NCBI RefSeq assembly: GCF_900601905.1
Contig: NZ_UWFA01000449.1
Location: 1-64,000, forward strand
DNA: 64,000 nucleotides
Direction: 5' to 3'
From: Pseudomonas viridiflava
GTDB lineage: Bacteria; Pseudomonadota; Gammaproteobacteria; Pseudomonadales; Pseudomonadaceae
The notes beneath the pieces are model-generated. The model was not told the DNA's origin, did not search any database, and worked only from the letters and a program-made list of their open reading frames with translations. The translations under genes were made by a program, and so were the position numbers. This document shows positions 8,898-18,747 of the stretch, one piece after another. Every line of letters begins with the position of its first letter. Position 1 is the first letter of the stretch.

Positions 8898-10199
8898 ATG
8901 GACCCGGATATCGATTTTTACCGAAACTACCCCAACCAGGACCTCCTGGCACACCATCTGGAGCGCTGGTTCACTCGCTACAACCCCCCCAGACCGCGGC
9001 GCTGCAGATGGCGCTGTATAAAAGTCAGATCAAAAGCCTGGCGGCGCAAAGGGCCTTTGCAAATCTCGTAAAACCGCTCAAATCGGTTCACGACCTCGCG
9101 CGACCTCTACTCAACGAACAGTTGCACCGGCTGTTCGCCTTGAACGTCGATTGTCGGCATCTCTATCTGCAGGAAGTCACTGCGGCGCAACCTGCAAGCT
9201 CAAGGAGCGCTGTCAGTTCGAAGTCCTGAGCCATATCGCACGGATGAAAAACGATGTCAGTGAAGAGGCTTATCAAGCCTTGCTGGAAGTGGCCAAGCCC
9301 GCTGGCCAGCCTGTCTGACGAGGCGGCCCGGTGCAGTATTGCGCGGTCGAATTATTTGCGACCCGGGACGAATGGCCGAAACCGGCGACGTTGTGCAGCA
9401 GCAACGCTGGAGTGATTTGCAGCAACAGGCTGCTGCCGAACCCTTTGTGCTGCTGGTCAACGACCTGCTGCAAACCGCCGATTATCGGGATAACCGGCGC
9501 CTGCTCACAGAACGCCTGTGGCGAATGATCGATACAATGGCCGGATCCGAAGCCTTGCAGGAAGAGCTGTTCAGCCTTGCCAGCCACCCGCAAACCTGCG
9601 GCGACGGCACCATGATCACGTTCAATATGATGGATGTGCGGGTGTTGGTGTTCGAGCTGGAATTTCTGGCGGGCGGGAAGACGCCGATGGGCATGTTCGA
9701 GCTGATGCACGGCCTGGAGCGTCTGGATTAACTGGAAAGAATCGCCCTTGAAGACTCCAATGCCCGAGTCGCCCCACATCCCGACCTGGATCAGGTCGAG
9801 GTACTGCTGATATACCCGACCCGCTTGCGTGACGAACTGGCATTGCCGGGGCAGTCCCAGGGCATGCTGTTCGAAAACCTCTCCGGGGTGGACAACATGC
9901 TCCAGGACGCCAAGGCTCGGGTTCTCGCCAGGGAGGGTACGCCTGAATTTCTTGGCTCACTGCTGAGCCGAAAGGATTGGCTGAGCTTCCTGGAGGATTA
10001 TTTTCGAGATGATTTCGCGACGCTCCGCCAGCCTTTTCATGATCGGCTGGACGTGCTCGACGCGCAAAGAGAGAACCTGGCGGACGAGGTGTACCTCAGC
10101 CGCGTACAGGCGATTGATCAGACCCAGAAACAGGCGGTCCGGGCCAAAGCGTTGCAGTTGACCACTGACATCGCGGTGCTGGCATCAGACACCCGCTGA
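8898..10199 (+). pseudogene. Degraded DUF6543 / NEL-type E3 ubiquitin ligase effector
   Basis: The start (ATG 8898) gives MDPDIDFYRNYPNQDLLAHH, then the frame breaks at a run of seven C (8984-8990) and continues in another frame with the DUF6543 pattern (LQMALYKSQIKS, ARPLLNEQL). The middle, where leucine-rich repeats belong, is missing. From about 9370 the frame encodes the C-terminal NEL domain as seen in Pseudomonas homologues (LLTERLWRMIDTM, ELFSLASHPQTCGDG, LVFELEFLAGG). A nonsense TAA at 9729-9731 interrupts LD-LERIALED, where relatives have Gln, so CAA to TAA explains it. The same frame then runs to the natural stop at 10199. It cannot make the intact effector. Confidence 0.7.
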
Positions 10200-10373
10200 T
10201 GTCAGCACCGGCGCGGCGGCCGTGAACAAATCTTGCCAATGAGGGATACTCGGCGCTATGGGATTGGCTCCCGGCTGAAACGGAGTTCTCCCGGTTGTCG
10301 CCGCGGTTCTACATACCGTGGCGTCGGCCAACCTGGAATCTCCACGATTGATCTCTTTCATTGGGAACTGCGC

Positions 10374-11498
10374 ATGTCCGTACAGACCACCGACAGCCTG
10401 AGCACGATCGCGTCCGCGCAGTGGGACGCGCTCCTGCCCGGCAATCAGCCTTTCGTGCGTCACGCTTTTCTCAGTGCCCTGGAAGACAGCGGCAGCCTGG
10501 GGCCGCGTTCGGGCTGGAAAGCCGAGCATGTGCTCACCTACCGGGACGGCGAACTGGTCGCGGCGATGCCTGCCTATCGCAAGTGGCATTCCTATGGCGA
10601 ATACGTGTTCGATCACAGCTGGGCCGATGCCTGTCGTCGGGCTGGCATCGCGTACTACCCCAAGCTGTTGGGGGCGGTGCCGTTCAGCCCGGTGAGCGGG
10701 CCGCGCATCCTGTCAGCTTCGCCCGAGGCCGGGATCGAGTTGCTCAACAGCCTGCCGGGTTATCTGGAGGCTGAGGGGTTGTCCAGCGCCCATGTCAATT
10801 TCACCGACCCGCTGGCCGATGCGTTTCTCGACGAACAAGCGGGCTGGCTGCAGCGCTATGGCTGTCAGTTTCACTGGCAGAACCGCGGTTATCGGGATTT
10901 TCAGGATTTCCTCGACGCCTTGAGTTCGCGCAAGCGCAAGCAGCTGCGCAAGGAGCGCGAGCAAGTCGCGGGGCAGGGCATCGAGTTCGACTGGCTTGAA
11001 GGTCAGCAACTGAGCGAATTGCTCTGGGATTTCGTCTACGCCTGTTATTCCAACACCTACGAGGTTCGCGGGCAGGCGCCCTATCTGACTCGCGAGTTTT
11101 TCAGCCTGCTGGCCGAGCGCATGCCCGAAGCGATTCGCGTGGTCATTGCGCGCCAGGGTTCAAGGCCGGTGGCCATGGCGTTCAGCCTGCTGGGTGGCGA
11201 CAGTTTCTATGGCCGCTATTGGGGTTGTCTGGCGGAGTTTGACCGTCTGCACTTCGAGACCTGTTTCTATCAGGGCATGGATTACGCCATCGCCCACGGC
11301 TACAAGCGTTTCGACGCCGGGGCGCAGGGCGAGCACAAGCTGATTCGTGGTTTCGAACCAGTGATCACTCACTCATGGCATTACCTGGCCCATCCAGGGC
11401 TCAAGGATGCCGTGAGCGATTTTCTCGCTCAGGAACGCCTGGGTATCCTCGCTTACGCCGAAGATGCCCGAGGCGCGTTGCCGTATCGGCAGGCTTGA
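10374..11498 (+). CDS. GNAT/FemAB-like acyltransferase (peptidogalycan biosynthesis family)
   Basis: The 374-residue protein belongs to the family labelled peptidogalycan biosynthesis protein (PF04339), a double GNAT fold related to FemAB aminoacyltransferases. Visible family features include the segment SSRKRKQLRKEREQ near residue 185 and the C-terminal FDAGAQGEHKLIRGF. The start at 10374 is chosen over upstream codons because the family sequence begins here and GGGAA precedes it. The substrate is not known. It is flanked by an effector relic on the left and a REP pair on the right. Confidence 0.8.
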   Translation: MSVQTTDSLSTIASAQWDALLPGNQPFVRHAFLSALEDSGSLGPRSGWKAEHVLTYRDGELVAAMPAYRKWHSYGEYVFDHSWADACRRAGIAYYPKLLGAVPFSPVSGPRILSASPEAGIELLNSLPGYLEAEGLSSAHVNFTDPLADAFLDEQAGWLQRYGCQFHWQNRGYRDFQDFLDALSSRKRKQLRKEREQVAGQGIEFDWLEGQQLSELLWDFVYACYSNTYEVRGQAPYLTREFFSLLAERMPEAIRVVIARQGSRPVAMAFSLLGGDSFYGRYWGCLAEFDRLHFETCFYQGMDYAIAHGYKRFDAGAQGEHKLIRGFEPVITHSWHYLAHPGLKDAVSDFLAQERLGILAYAEDARGALPYRQA

Positions 11499-11512
11499 GG
11501 TTACGCAAGTCC

Positions 11513-11600
11513 GTTGGAGCGAGGCTTGCCCGCGAATCAGGCAGCTCGCTCTGTCCGGTATAGCGCGTCATCGTTCTTCGCGGGCAAGCCTGGCTCCAAC
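11513..11600. repeat. REP-type inverted pair
   Basis: Arms at 11513-11536 and 11577-11600 (gttggagcgaggcttgcccg and its imperfect complement) form a REP doublet between the convergent acyltransferase and ABC transporter genes. Confidence 0.75.
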
Positions 11601-11612
11601 AGATCCGGCTCT

Positions 11613-13445
11613 TCAATCAATCCCGACAAACCCGCCGGTCTGATGTTGCCACAGCCTGGCATACAACCCGCCGTGGGCCAGCAGTTCGGCATGGGTGCCG
11701 GTCTCGGCGATTTTGCCGTTTTCCAGCACCACCAGCCGGTCCATCCGGGCGATGGTGGAAAGGCGGTGGGCGATGGCGATCACGGTCTTGCCTTGCATCA
11801 GCGTTTCCAGGCTTTCCTGAATGGCCGCTTCCACTTCCGAGTCCAGCGCTGAAGTGGCCTCGTCCATGATCAGAATCGGCGCGTCCTTGAGCAGCACCCG
11901 CGCAATGGCGATGCGCTGGCGCTGACCACCCGACAGTTTCACGCCACGCTCACCCACCTGCGCTTCAAAGCCGGTGCGCCCTTCGGCGTCGGACAGCAGC
12001 GGGATGAATTCATCGGCCCGTGCCTTGCGCACCGCATCCCAGAGCTGCTCGTCGCTGGCGTCCGGTTTGCCGTACAGCAGGTTGTCGCGAATCGAGCGGT
12101 GCAGCAGCGACGTATCCTGAGTAATCATGCCGATCTGTTCCCGCAGGCTTTCCTGTGACACGTGGGAAATGTCCTGGCCGTCGATCAGAATGCGTCCGTC
12201 CTGCACGTCGTACATGCGCAACAGCAAATTGACCAAGGTCGATTTACCCGCACCCGAAGGGCCGATCAAACCGATTTTCTCCCCGGGTCTGATGTCCAGG
12301 TTGAGGCCGTGAATGATCCCGTTGCCATTGCCGTAATGGAAATCCACGCCGTCGAACTTCACGCCGCCATGCTCCACCTTCAGACGGGGAGCCGGGTCGC
12401 GGTCGGTGACGCTGACCGGTTGGGAAATGCTCGCCAGACCGTCCTGCACCATGCCGATATTTTCGAAAATGCCGTTGACCACCCACATGATCCAGCCGGA
12501 CATATTGACGATGCGAATCACCAGGCCAGTCGCCAGGGCGATGGCGCCCACGGAAATCAGCGACTCGGTCCACAGCCACAGAGCCAGGCCGGTGGTGGTC
12601 ACTATCAACACGCCGTTCATGCTGGTGATGACGGTGTCCATCGCCGTGACGACGCGACCCGCCAGCTGGCTTTTTTCGGTCTGTTCGGTAATCGCTTCGC
12701 GGGCGTACAGCTGCTCGAACTGGGTGTGGGCAAACAGTTTCAGGGTGGTGATGTTGGTGTAGCCATCGACGATCCGGCCCATGAGTTTGGAGCGCGCATC
12801 GGAGGACACCACCGAGCGTTCCTTGACCCTTGGCACGAAGTAACACAACGCCGCGATGTAGGCGGCAATCCACGCCAGCAGCGGGATCATCAGGCGCCAG
12901 TCGGCTTCGGCGAACAGCACCAGAGCACTGATGGCGTAGATCAACACATGCCACAGGGCGTCAACGGCCTGCACGGCGGAGTCGCGCAACGAGTTGCCGG
13001 TCTGCATGATGCGCTGGGCGATGCGGCCGGCGAAGTCGTTCTGGAAGAAGCGCACGCTTTGCTTGAGCACGTAACTGTGGTTCTGCCAGCGGATCATGCT
13101 GGTCATGCCGGGGCTGATGCTCTGGTGCACCAGCAAATCATGCAGGCCGACAAAAATAGGCCGCAGGACCAGCGCAACCAGCGCCATCCAGATGAACTCG
13201 CTGGCGTGGACGCTGAAGAAATCTTTAGCGGGCGTGCCCTGGGCCAGGTCGATGATGCGGCTCAGGTAGCTGAACAGCGCTACTTCGATCAAGGCGCCGA
13301 TCAGGCCAACCACCAACAGCGCCGCAAAGGTCGGCCAGACCTGACGCAGGTAATAGATGTAGAACGCCAGGACGGTATTGGGGGGAGCATCGGTGGGTGC
13401 GTCACGGAAAATATCGATCAGCTTTTCAAAACGGCGATAGAGCAT
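11613..13445 (-). CDS. ABC transporter, fused permease and ATPase
   Basis: A 610-residue half-transporter. The N-terminal half has about six membrane helices (residues ~25-320). The C-terminal ATPase shows Walker A GPSGAGKST near 395, signature LSGGQRQRIA near 505, Walker B ILIMDEATSALDSE near 525 and the switch His in AHRLST. It would dimerise in the inner membrane and most resembles multidrug or lipid exporters; in gene order it corresponds to the PA3228-type transporter. The start at 13445 (MLYRRFEKL) matches the family; a longer frame to 13556 adds 37 residues without homology. It lies just downstream of ppiA on the same strand. Confidence 0.88.
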   Translation of the reverse strand: MLYRRFEKLIDIFRDAPTDAPPNTVLAFYIYYLRQVWPTFAALLVVGLIGALIEVALFSYLSRIIDLAQGTPAKDFFSVHASEFIWMALVALVLRPIFVGLHDLLVHQSISPGMTSMIRWQNHSYVLKQSVRFFQNDFAGRIAQRIMQTGNSLRDSAVQAVDALWHVLIYAISALVLFAEADWRLMIPLLAWIAAYIAALCYFVPRVKERSVVSSDARSKLMGRIVDGYTNITTLKLFAHTQFEQLYAREAITEQTEKSQLAGRVVTAMDTVITSMNGVLIVTTTGLALWLWTESLISVGAIALATGLVIRIVNMSGWIMWVVNGIFENIGMVQDGLASISQPVSVTDRDPAPRLKVEHGGVKFDGVDFHYGNGNGIIHGLNLDIRPGEKIGLIGPSGAGKSTLVNLLLRMYDVQDGRILIDGQDISHVSQESLREQIGMITQDTSLLHRSIRDNLLYGKPDASDEQLWDAVRKARADEFIPLLSDAEGRTGFEAQVGERGVKLSGGQRQRIAIARVLLKDAPILIMDEATSALDSEVEAAIQESLETLMQGKTVIAIAHRLSTIARMDRLVVLENGKIAETGTHAELLAHGGLYARLWQHQTGGFVGID

Positions 13446-13571
13446 TGGCGATGATGCCCACCGGTTAGGCGGGCTCTCCTTGCTGAGCGGGTAGACTTCT
13501 GATCCGACCCGCATGAAACCTGCATTGCTGCAAAAGATTTCATGCGGCCTCGTCACTTATCGCTCAGAAGT

Positions 13572-14138
13572 CTAGTCGACGCGTTTGGCGGACTTGATGT
13601 AGATCGGATCCAGCGGGACATTCTGCATGCCCTGCTTGTTGCCTGCCTGAGCGTTGACGATCTGGTCGACGACGTCCATGCCTTTGACTACTTTGCCAAA
13701 AACCGCGTAGCCGAAGTCACGGGTGCCGTGGTCGAGCATGGCGTTGTCGTTGGTGTTGATAAAGAACTGGCTGGTGGCCGAATTCACTTGCGAGGTGCGG
13801 GCCATGGCGACAGTACCGCGCACGTTGTGCAGGCCGTTTTCAGCTTCGTTCTTGATCGGGTCTTTGGTGGGCTTTTGCTGCATCTGGGCCGTGAAGCCGC
13901 CGCCCTGCGCCATGAAGCCAGGGATTACCCGGTGGAAAATCGTGTTGTTGTAAAAATTGCTGTCGACATAACCCAGAAAATTCTGGGTGCTGATCGGCGC
14001 CTTGGTGTCTTCGAGCTGGATCTCGATCGCGCCGAAGCTGGTGTCCAGCACGACATGAGTCTGCTTGGCGGGCGTTGCGGCCATGAGGTTGGCGGCAAAC
14101 AGCACGGAGCAGGTGGCAATGGCGATTTTTTTCAGCAT
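13572..14138 (-). CDS. ppiA: Periplasmic peptidyl-prolyl cis-trans isomerase (cyclophilin)
   Basis: The 188-residue precursor has a cleavable signal peptide (MLKKIAIATCSVLFAANLMA) followed by a compact cyclophilin domain. Active-site elements are visible: FHRVIPGFMAQGG with the catalytic Arg, and SQFFIN. Length and export signal fit bacterial PpiA, which assists folding of periplasmic proteins by isomerising X-Pro bonds. The position next to the ABC transporter and hydrolase reproduces a gene order known from P. aeruginosa. Confidence 0.93.
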   Translation of the reverse strand: MLKKIAIATCSVLFAANLMAATPAKQTHVVLDTSFGAIEIQLEDTKAPISTQNFLGYVDSNFYNNTIFHRVIPGFMAQGGGFTAQMQQKPTKDPIKNEAENGLHNVRGTVAMARTSQVNSATSQFFINTNDNAMLDHGTRDFGYAVFGKVVKGMDVVDQIVNAQAGNKQGMQNVPLDPIYIKSAKRVD

Positions 14139-14231
14139 GGTTCAGTTGATCCTGAAGTGAGGGGGTTCGACTGCGATCTTGTGCGAATGCAGGCCGCAAG
14201 GTAATCACGTTTGGCTTTTCTTGCCCAGTGT

Positions 14232-15050
14232 TCAGCCGCTCGCGCCAACGCTGGCTGGGGTCAGGGCTTCTGTCGCGTGGATGAATTGCAGCACGATCCG
14301 GTTGAATTCTTCGGGTTGATCGAGCGGGGTGGCGTGGCGTGAATCCTCGATGACCACCAGCCTGGCATTGGCGATCAGCTTCACATAAGCCTCTTTGTCG
14401 GCTACCGGGCGGTAGTCCCGATCGGCGCTGACGATCAGCGTCGGGCAGGCGATGCGCCCCAGTTTGTGTTGCACACCCCAGCCCACGATGGCGTCGAAGC
14501 TGGCCAGATAAGCGCGCTTGTCATTCTCGGCCCAGCGGCTGGCCATCTTGCGCCGCAGCTCGGCCTGTTCGGCTTTGGGAAACAGGTTCTGGCCCAGCGC
14601 CTTGCCCAGGGTTTCCATGCTCAGCAGCCGGGCCAATGCCCAGCGTCTGGCGTACTGCCAGACATCATTGGCGCTGCGGACCTTGACCTGGGGCGTGCTG
14701 TTGACGATGCACAGGCTGCTGAGCAGTTGCGGCTGATCGACGGCCAGCTGAAAGCCGATCATGCCACCCATGGACAAGCCGACCAGATGCACCGGGCCCA
14801 GATGCAGATGCTCGATCAAGGCTTCGACGTCGCCGGTAAACCCGGGAATGCTGTAGCGCTCCCGGGGTTTGTCGGAACGGCCGTGGCCACGGATGTCGAG
14901 GACAATCACCCGGTAATGCGCGGCAAACGCCGGTATCTGGTATTCCCAGTCGCGACAGCTGGAGCCCAGACCGTGTAACAACAGCAGGGGCGGGCCCTGG
15001 CCATATTCTTCGTAATGCAGTGAACAACCGTCATGTTCGAAATGGGCCAT
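14232..15050 (-). CDS. Alpha/beta hydrolase
   Basis: A 272-residue alpha/beta-hydrolase-fold enzyme without a signal peptide. The nucleophile elbow is GLSMGG with Ser93; the oxyanion segment HGLGSS is at 26-31; the acid and base are probably Asp in VSADRD and His in DSRHATP. The best resemblance is to 3-oxoadipate enol-lactonase and similar small-ester hydrolases, but the substrate cannot be assigned. Start: AAGGAG lies seven bases before the ATG. The divergent partner regulator lies upstream on the same strand rather than facing it. Confidence 0.88.
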   Translation of the reverse strand: MAHFEHDGCSLHYEEYGQGPPLLLLHGLGSSCRDWEYQIPAFAAHYRVIVLDIRGHGRSDKPRERYSIPGFTGDVEALIEHLHLGPVHLVGLSMGGMIGFQLAVDQPQLLSSLCIVNSTPQVKVRSANDVWQYARRWALARLLSMETLGKALGQNLFPKAEQAELRRKMASRWAENDKRAYLASFDAIVGWGVQHKLGRIACPTLIVSADRDYRPVADKEAYVKLIANARLVVIEDSRHATPLDQPEEFNRIVLQFIHATEALTPASVGASG

Positions 15051-15105
15051 GGACAGCTCCTTGTCTGGCGGGTGGCTTGAGGCTAGCAGGTTCGGGCCGG
15101 TGCGC

Positions 15106-16029
15106 TCAGGCCTGGTGCGGCGCGGCGAAAGCGGCTGTCAGCGGTGCGGTATCAAAGGTGCGGATCAGCTCGATGAGGATCTGCGTCGCCGGGCCCAGAG
15201 GTTTGTCTTTGCTGGAGTAAAGATAGAAGGTCGGGTTGCGACTGCCACCTTTGTCCAGCGGCAGCGCCTTGAGCACGCCTTCGCGCAGTTCGCGTTCGAT
15301 CAAATGGCGCGGCAGCCAGGCAAAGCCCAGCCCGCTGCTGACAAAAGTGGCGGCGGTCGCCAGGCTGCCCACTGTCCAGCGTTGTTCGGCACCCAGCCAG
15401 CCGACATCACGAGGCTGCTGACGGCCCGAGTCGCGGATCACGACCTGCAGCTGGCTTTCCAGGTCCTGGAAATTCAATTCGCGGTGCAACTGGTGCAGGG
15501 CGTGTTCCGGGTGCGCGACGGCCACAAATTCGACGTTGCTCATTTCCGTGCCCAGATGACCGGCGATGCTGAAACTGCTGATCGCCAGGTCGGCAACGCC
15601 TTCGAGCAACACTTCCTCGACCCCGGACAACACCTCTTCACGCAGACGCACCCGGCAGCCCCGGCTTTGCGGCATGAACGCGGTCAGGGCGCGGACCAGA
15701 CGCGCATTGGGGTAGGCGGCGTCCACCACCAGGCGCACTTCGGCCTCCCAGCCCTGTTCCATGTGATGGGCCAGGTCTTCCAGCTGACTGGCCTGTTTGA
15801 CCAGTTGCCGGGAGCGTCGCAACAGTACGCCGCCGGCTTCGGTCAATACCGCCTTGCGCCCGTCGATACGCAACAAGGGCACGCCGAGCTGATCCTGCAT
15901 GCGCGCCACGGTGTAGCTCACCGATGACTGCGAGCGGTGCAGCACTTCCGCTGCCTGGGCGAAGCCGCCATGATCGACCACGGCTTGCAAGGTTCGCCAT
16001 TGATCAAGGGTGACGCGGGGGGCTTTCAT
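15106..16029 (-). CDS. LysR-family transcriptional regulator
   Basis: The 307-residue protein has an N-terminal winged helix-turn-helix (residues ~6-65, containing FAQAAEVLHRSQSSVSYTV) and a LysR effector-binding domain. The start ATG is preceded by AGGAG. It lies 55 bp upstream of the hydrolase on the same strand, so it may be co-transcribed with it, and diverges from the small secreted-protein gene at 16091. It probably controls that neighbourhood, possibly including azoR, as similar regulator-azoreductase arrangements are common. Confidence 0.9.
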   Translation of the reverse strand: MKAPRVTLDQWRTLQAVVDHGGFAQAAEVLHRSQSSVSYTVARMQDQLGVPLLRIDGRKAVLTEAGGVLLRRSRQLVKQASQLEDLAHHMEQGWEAEVRLVVDAAYPNARLVRALTAFMPQSRGCRVRLREEVLSGVEEVLLEGVADLAISSFSIAGHLGTEMSNVEFVAVAHPEHALHQLHRELNFQDLESQLQVVIRDSGRQQPRDVGWLGAEQRWTVGSLATAATFVSSGLGFAWLPRHLIERELREGVLKALPLDKGGSRNPTFYLYSSKDKPLGPATQILIELIRTFDTAPLTAAFAAPHQA

Positions 16030-16090
16030 GTGTCGCTCCTCTTTTGCTGCGCTTTGTCCTAATCTGCCAGTCCCTCTCTGGAGACTGCCA

Positions 16091-16405
16091 ATGAACAGAT
16101 TCTGTTGTGTGGTGCTGGCACTGCTGCCAGTGACGGCCTGGGCCTATCCCATCGAAGTGGAAAAACACTACGAAGGCGTCGAAGTCGATTACACCGCTCA
16201 TGACACGTTTTATGACACCGGTTCGATCACGGTGAACAACTACGGCAGCGTCGCTGCCAAGTGCAGCGTGGTGTTCCGCAATGGCCCCGAGGCGCCGCGC
16301 ACCCGACGTATCAGCGTCGCCGCGAAAAAAAGCGCGGACGTGTCGGCCAAATTCAATCGCAGCATCATCAAACTGCGCATCAGTCTGACCTGCAAGCCTG
16401 AATGA
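16091..16405 (+). CDS. Small exported protein of unknown function
   Basis: A 104-residue precursor with a signal peptide (MNRFCCVVLALLPVTAWA). The mature part has a beta-rich pattern with two cysteines (AAKCSVVFRNGPEAP and ISLTCKPE) that could form a disulfide in the periplasm. Similar proteins occur next to this regulator in pseudomonads, sometimes under unreliable enzyme names. The start at 16091 has GGAG ten bases upstream. It is divergent from the LysR gene. Confidence 0.75.
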   Translation: MNRFCCVVLALLPVTAWAYPIEVEKHYEGVEVDYTAHDTFYDTGSITVNNYGSVAAKCSVVFRNGPEAPRTRRISVAAKKSADVSAKFNRSIIKLRISLTCKPE

Positions 16406-16445
16406 TGCTGGCATGGGTGTGCTGCGATTCATTTCAACGCATCCC

Positions 16446-16538
16446 GCATAGGAGCGGCTCTAGCCGCGAGTGATGGTGCTGACGCTAGAGATCCAGCGCA
16501 TAGGCCGACCTCTTCGCGGCTAAAGCTGCTCCTGCGGG
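16446..16538. repeat. REP-type inverted pair
   Basis: Arms at about 16447-16470 and 16510-16537 (cataggagcggctctagccg and its imperfect complement) form a REP doublet downstream of the small exported-protein gene. Confidence 0.75.
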
Positions 16539-16685
16539 GATACGTGTTTTAAGCAGATTAGGGCGACGGTACCGATAAAACAATTTATTAGATGTATTGA
16601 AGCAGGTTTTTACGCTTTTTAATCGATTTGACCCTGTTTAACCTCTGCTCCATCGAAACACATTCTTCGTTGGAGGCCACAGCCC

Positions 16686-17285
16686 ATGTCCCGCGTACTG
16701 ATCATCGAAAGCAGCGCTCGTCAGCAAGACTCGGTTTCCCGCCAGTTGACGCAGCAGTTCATTGGCCAGTGGCAAGCGGCCCACCCGGCCGACACGGTCA
16801 CCGTTCGCGACCTGGGTAAAGACCCGGTTCCGCATCTGGACGCGACGTTGCTCGGTGGCTGGATGAAGCCCGACGCGCAGCGCAGCGCCAACGAGCAAGC
16901 CGCGCTGGACCGCTCCAATCAGCTGACCGACGAACTGGTCGCCGCCGACGTGCTGGTACTGGCTGCGCCGATGTACAACTTCGCCATCCCCAGCACCCTC
17001 AAAGCCTGGCTGGACCATGTGCTGCGCGCTGGCATGACCTTCAAGTATGGCGAAACCGGTCCTCAAGGCTTGCTCGTCGGCAAGCGCGCCTTTGTCCTGA
17101 CGGCTCGCGGCGGCATCTATGCTGGCAGCACCCTGGATCATCAAGAACCCTACTTGCGTCAGGTGCTGGGTTTTGTCGGCATCCACGACGTCACGTTCAT
17201 CCACGCCGAAGGCCTGAACATGGGTGGCGACTTCGTTGAAAAAGGTATCAACCAGGCCATCGCAAAACTGGCTCAGGTGGCCTGA
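16686..17285 (+). CDS. azoR: FMN-dependent NADH-azoreductase
   Basis: The 199-residue flavodoxin-like protein matches the AzoR family in length and motifs: the phosphate-binding start RVLIIESSARQQDSVS, the FMN loop APMYNFAIPSTLKAWLDHV and TARGG. Such enzymes reduce quinones and azo compounds with NAD(P)H in the cytoplasm. GGAGG lies ten bases upstream of the ATG. In gene order it corresponds to the azoR copy near PA3223. A clear terminator follows. Confidence 0.93.
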   Translation: MSRVLIIESSARQQDSVSRQLTQQFIGQWQAAHPADTVTVRDLGKDPVPHLDATLLGGWMKPDAQRSANEQAALDRSNQLTDELVAADVLVLAAPMYNFAIPSTLKAWLDHVLRAGMTFKYGETGPQGLLVGKRAFVLTARGGIYAGSTLDHQEPYLRQVLGFVGIHDVTFIHAEGLNMGGDFVEKGINQAIAKLAQVA

Positions 17286-17351
17286 CCGGCGCTGTACCGA
17301 CTCAAGCGTTGCAACCGACTTCCCTTGGCACCTCCCGCTCCTGGGTGCATG

Positions 17352-17392
17352 GCCCGATAGACCCGCGTTTTGCGTAGTCATCGGGCTTTTTC
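17352..17392 (+). terminator. Rho-independent terminator after azoR
   Basis: gcccgat (17352-17358) pairs with atcgggc (17380-17386), followed by tttttc. It is located about 70 bases after the azoR stop. Confidence 0.75.
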
Positions 17393-17532
17393 TTGGGCGG
17401 CTGTTTTATCGGCATTCGCTGAATTGGCGTTCCTGTTTTCGTCAGTTTTGACTAGACTCGGCTGCAAGCTGAATCGATTAATCTGTTTCGGCGACTGTAG
17501 CGAATCCAATAATTCCAATAAGGACTGCCCTC

Positions 17533-18747
17533 ATGAAACCTCTTGCCTGGCTTTTCGGCCTCAGCGCGATTGCCGTCGCTTCGCAGGCTGCCGCCTGGGA
17601 TTACGTGCTGCTCGACAGCGACAAGCCCGCCCAGAATCAGCAGATCACCAGCGCGCAACTGGGCGTCAAAACCGCCAAGCCGTTCAGCGTCACGATGCGA
17701 ACCTTGCACGGTGGACGTCAGGAAGGCGTGAGCGTGATTGATATCGACAACGGCACGATGAAGCTCTCGGTGGTGCCCACCCGCGGCATGAACGTGTTGC
17801 AGGCGTCAGTCGGGGACGTGCGCATGGGCTGGGATTCGCCAGTCAAGGACATCGTCAACCCGGCCTTTATCGAGCTCAACGGTCGTGGTGGCCTCGGTTG
17901 GCTGGAAGGCTTCAACGAACTGGTCACCCGCTGCGGTTATGAATGGGTCGGGCATCCGGGCATGGACAACGGCGAACTGCTGACCCTGCACGGCCGGGCC
18001 GCTAATATTCCGGCCAGCAAAGTCACGCTGCACATCGACGAAACTCCGCCTTACGCCATCCGCCTCAAGGGCGAATTGAAAGAGCAGGCCTTCAAAAAAG
18101 TCGACTTCTCGGTGCAGACCGAACTGGTCACAGACCCGGGTAGCACGCGCTTCACCCTCAACGACACCCTGACCAACAACGGCGACTATCCGAAGGAATA
18201 TCAGGCGCTGTACCACAGCAACTTCAGCACGCCATTCCTGGAGCAGGGCGCACGCTTCGAAGCGCCAGTGAAGCAAGTCTCGCCGTTCAACGACAAGGCC
18301 AAGGCTGATCTGGCTGACTGGCAGACCTATCGCGGGCCGACCCCGGATTACGATGAAACCGTCTACAACGTCGTGCCCTACGCCGATGCCAAAGGCGACA
18401 CCCTCACGGTGCTGCATAACAAAGCCGGTAACCTAGGCGTCTCGCTGGGCTTCAACACCCAGCAACTGCCGGTGTTCTCGCTGTGGAAAAACACCGACAC
18501 CAAAGGCCAGGGTTACGTGACCGGGCTGGAGCCGGGTACCAGCTTCTCCTACAACCGTCGCTACCAGCGACCGCTGAACCTGGTGCCGACCATCGAGCCC
18601 AAGCAACAGCGCCAGTTCCAGATCAGCTACAGCCTGCTGGCCGACAAAGCTGCAGTGGATGGCGCGCTGGGCAAGGTCAAGGAAATCCAGGCCGGGCGTG
18701 AGACTGAAGTGCGCAAAGAGCCGTTGGTTGATTTGAGTAAGGAGTGA
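17533..18747 (+). CDS. Exported DUF4432 / aldose-1-epimerase-like protein
   Basis: A 404-residue precursor with a signal peptide (MKPLAWLFGLSAIAVASQ, cleavage near AAA-WDY). The mature part has the galactose-mutarotase-like beta-sandwich features of the DUF4432 family, with VVPTRGMNVLQ, GLGWLEGFNELVTRCGY, LHGRAANIPA and TGLEPGTSF, including conserved His and Glu positions. It probably acts on a sugar in the periplasm; the reaction is inference. AAGGA precedes the ATG. It is monocistronic. Confidence 0.82.
   Translation: MKPLAWLFGLSAIAVASQAAAWDYVLLDSDKPAQNQQITSAQLGVKTAKPFSVTMRTLHGGRQEGVSVIDIDNGTMKLSVVPTRGMNVLQASVGDVRMGWDSPVKDIVNPAFIELNGRGGLGWLEGFNELVTRCGYEWVGHPGMDNGELLTLHGRAANIPASKVTLHIDETPPYAIRLKGELKEQAFKKVDFSVQTELVTDPGSTRFTLNDTLTNNGDYPKEYQALYHSNFSTPFLEQGARFEAPVKQVSPFNDKAKADLADWQTYRGPTPDYDETVYNVVPYADAKGDTLTVLHNKAGNLGVSLGFNTQQLPVFSLWKNTDTKGQGYVTGLEPGTSFSYNRRYQRPLNLVPTIEPKQQRQFQISYSLLADKAAVDGALGKVKEIQAGRETEVRKEPLVDLSKE

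Noticed and set aside
12162..13454. Long plus-strand open frame of 430 codons opposite the ABC transporter
   Set aside because: His/Asp/Gln-rich composition typical of a GC-rich antisense shadow; the ABC motifs are on the minus strand.
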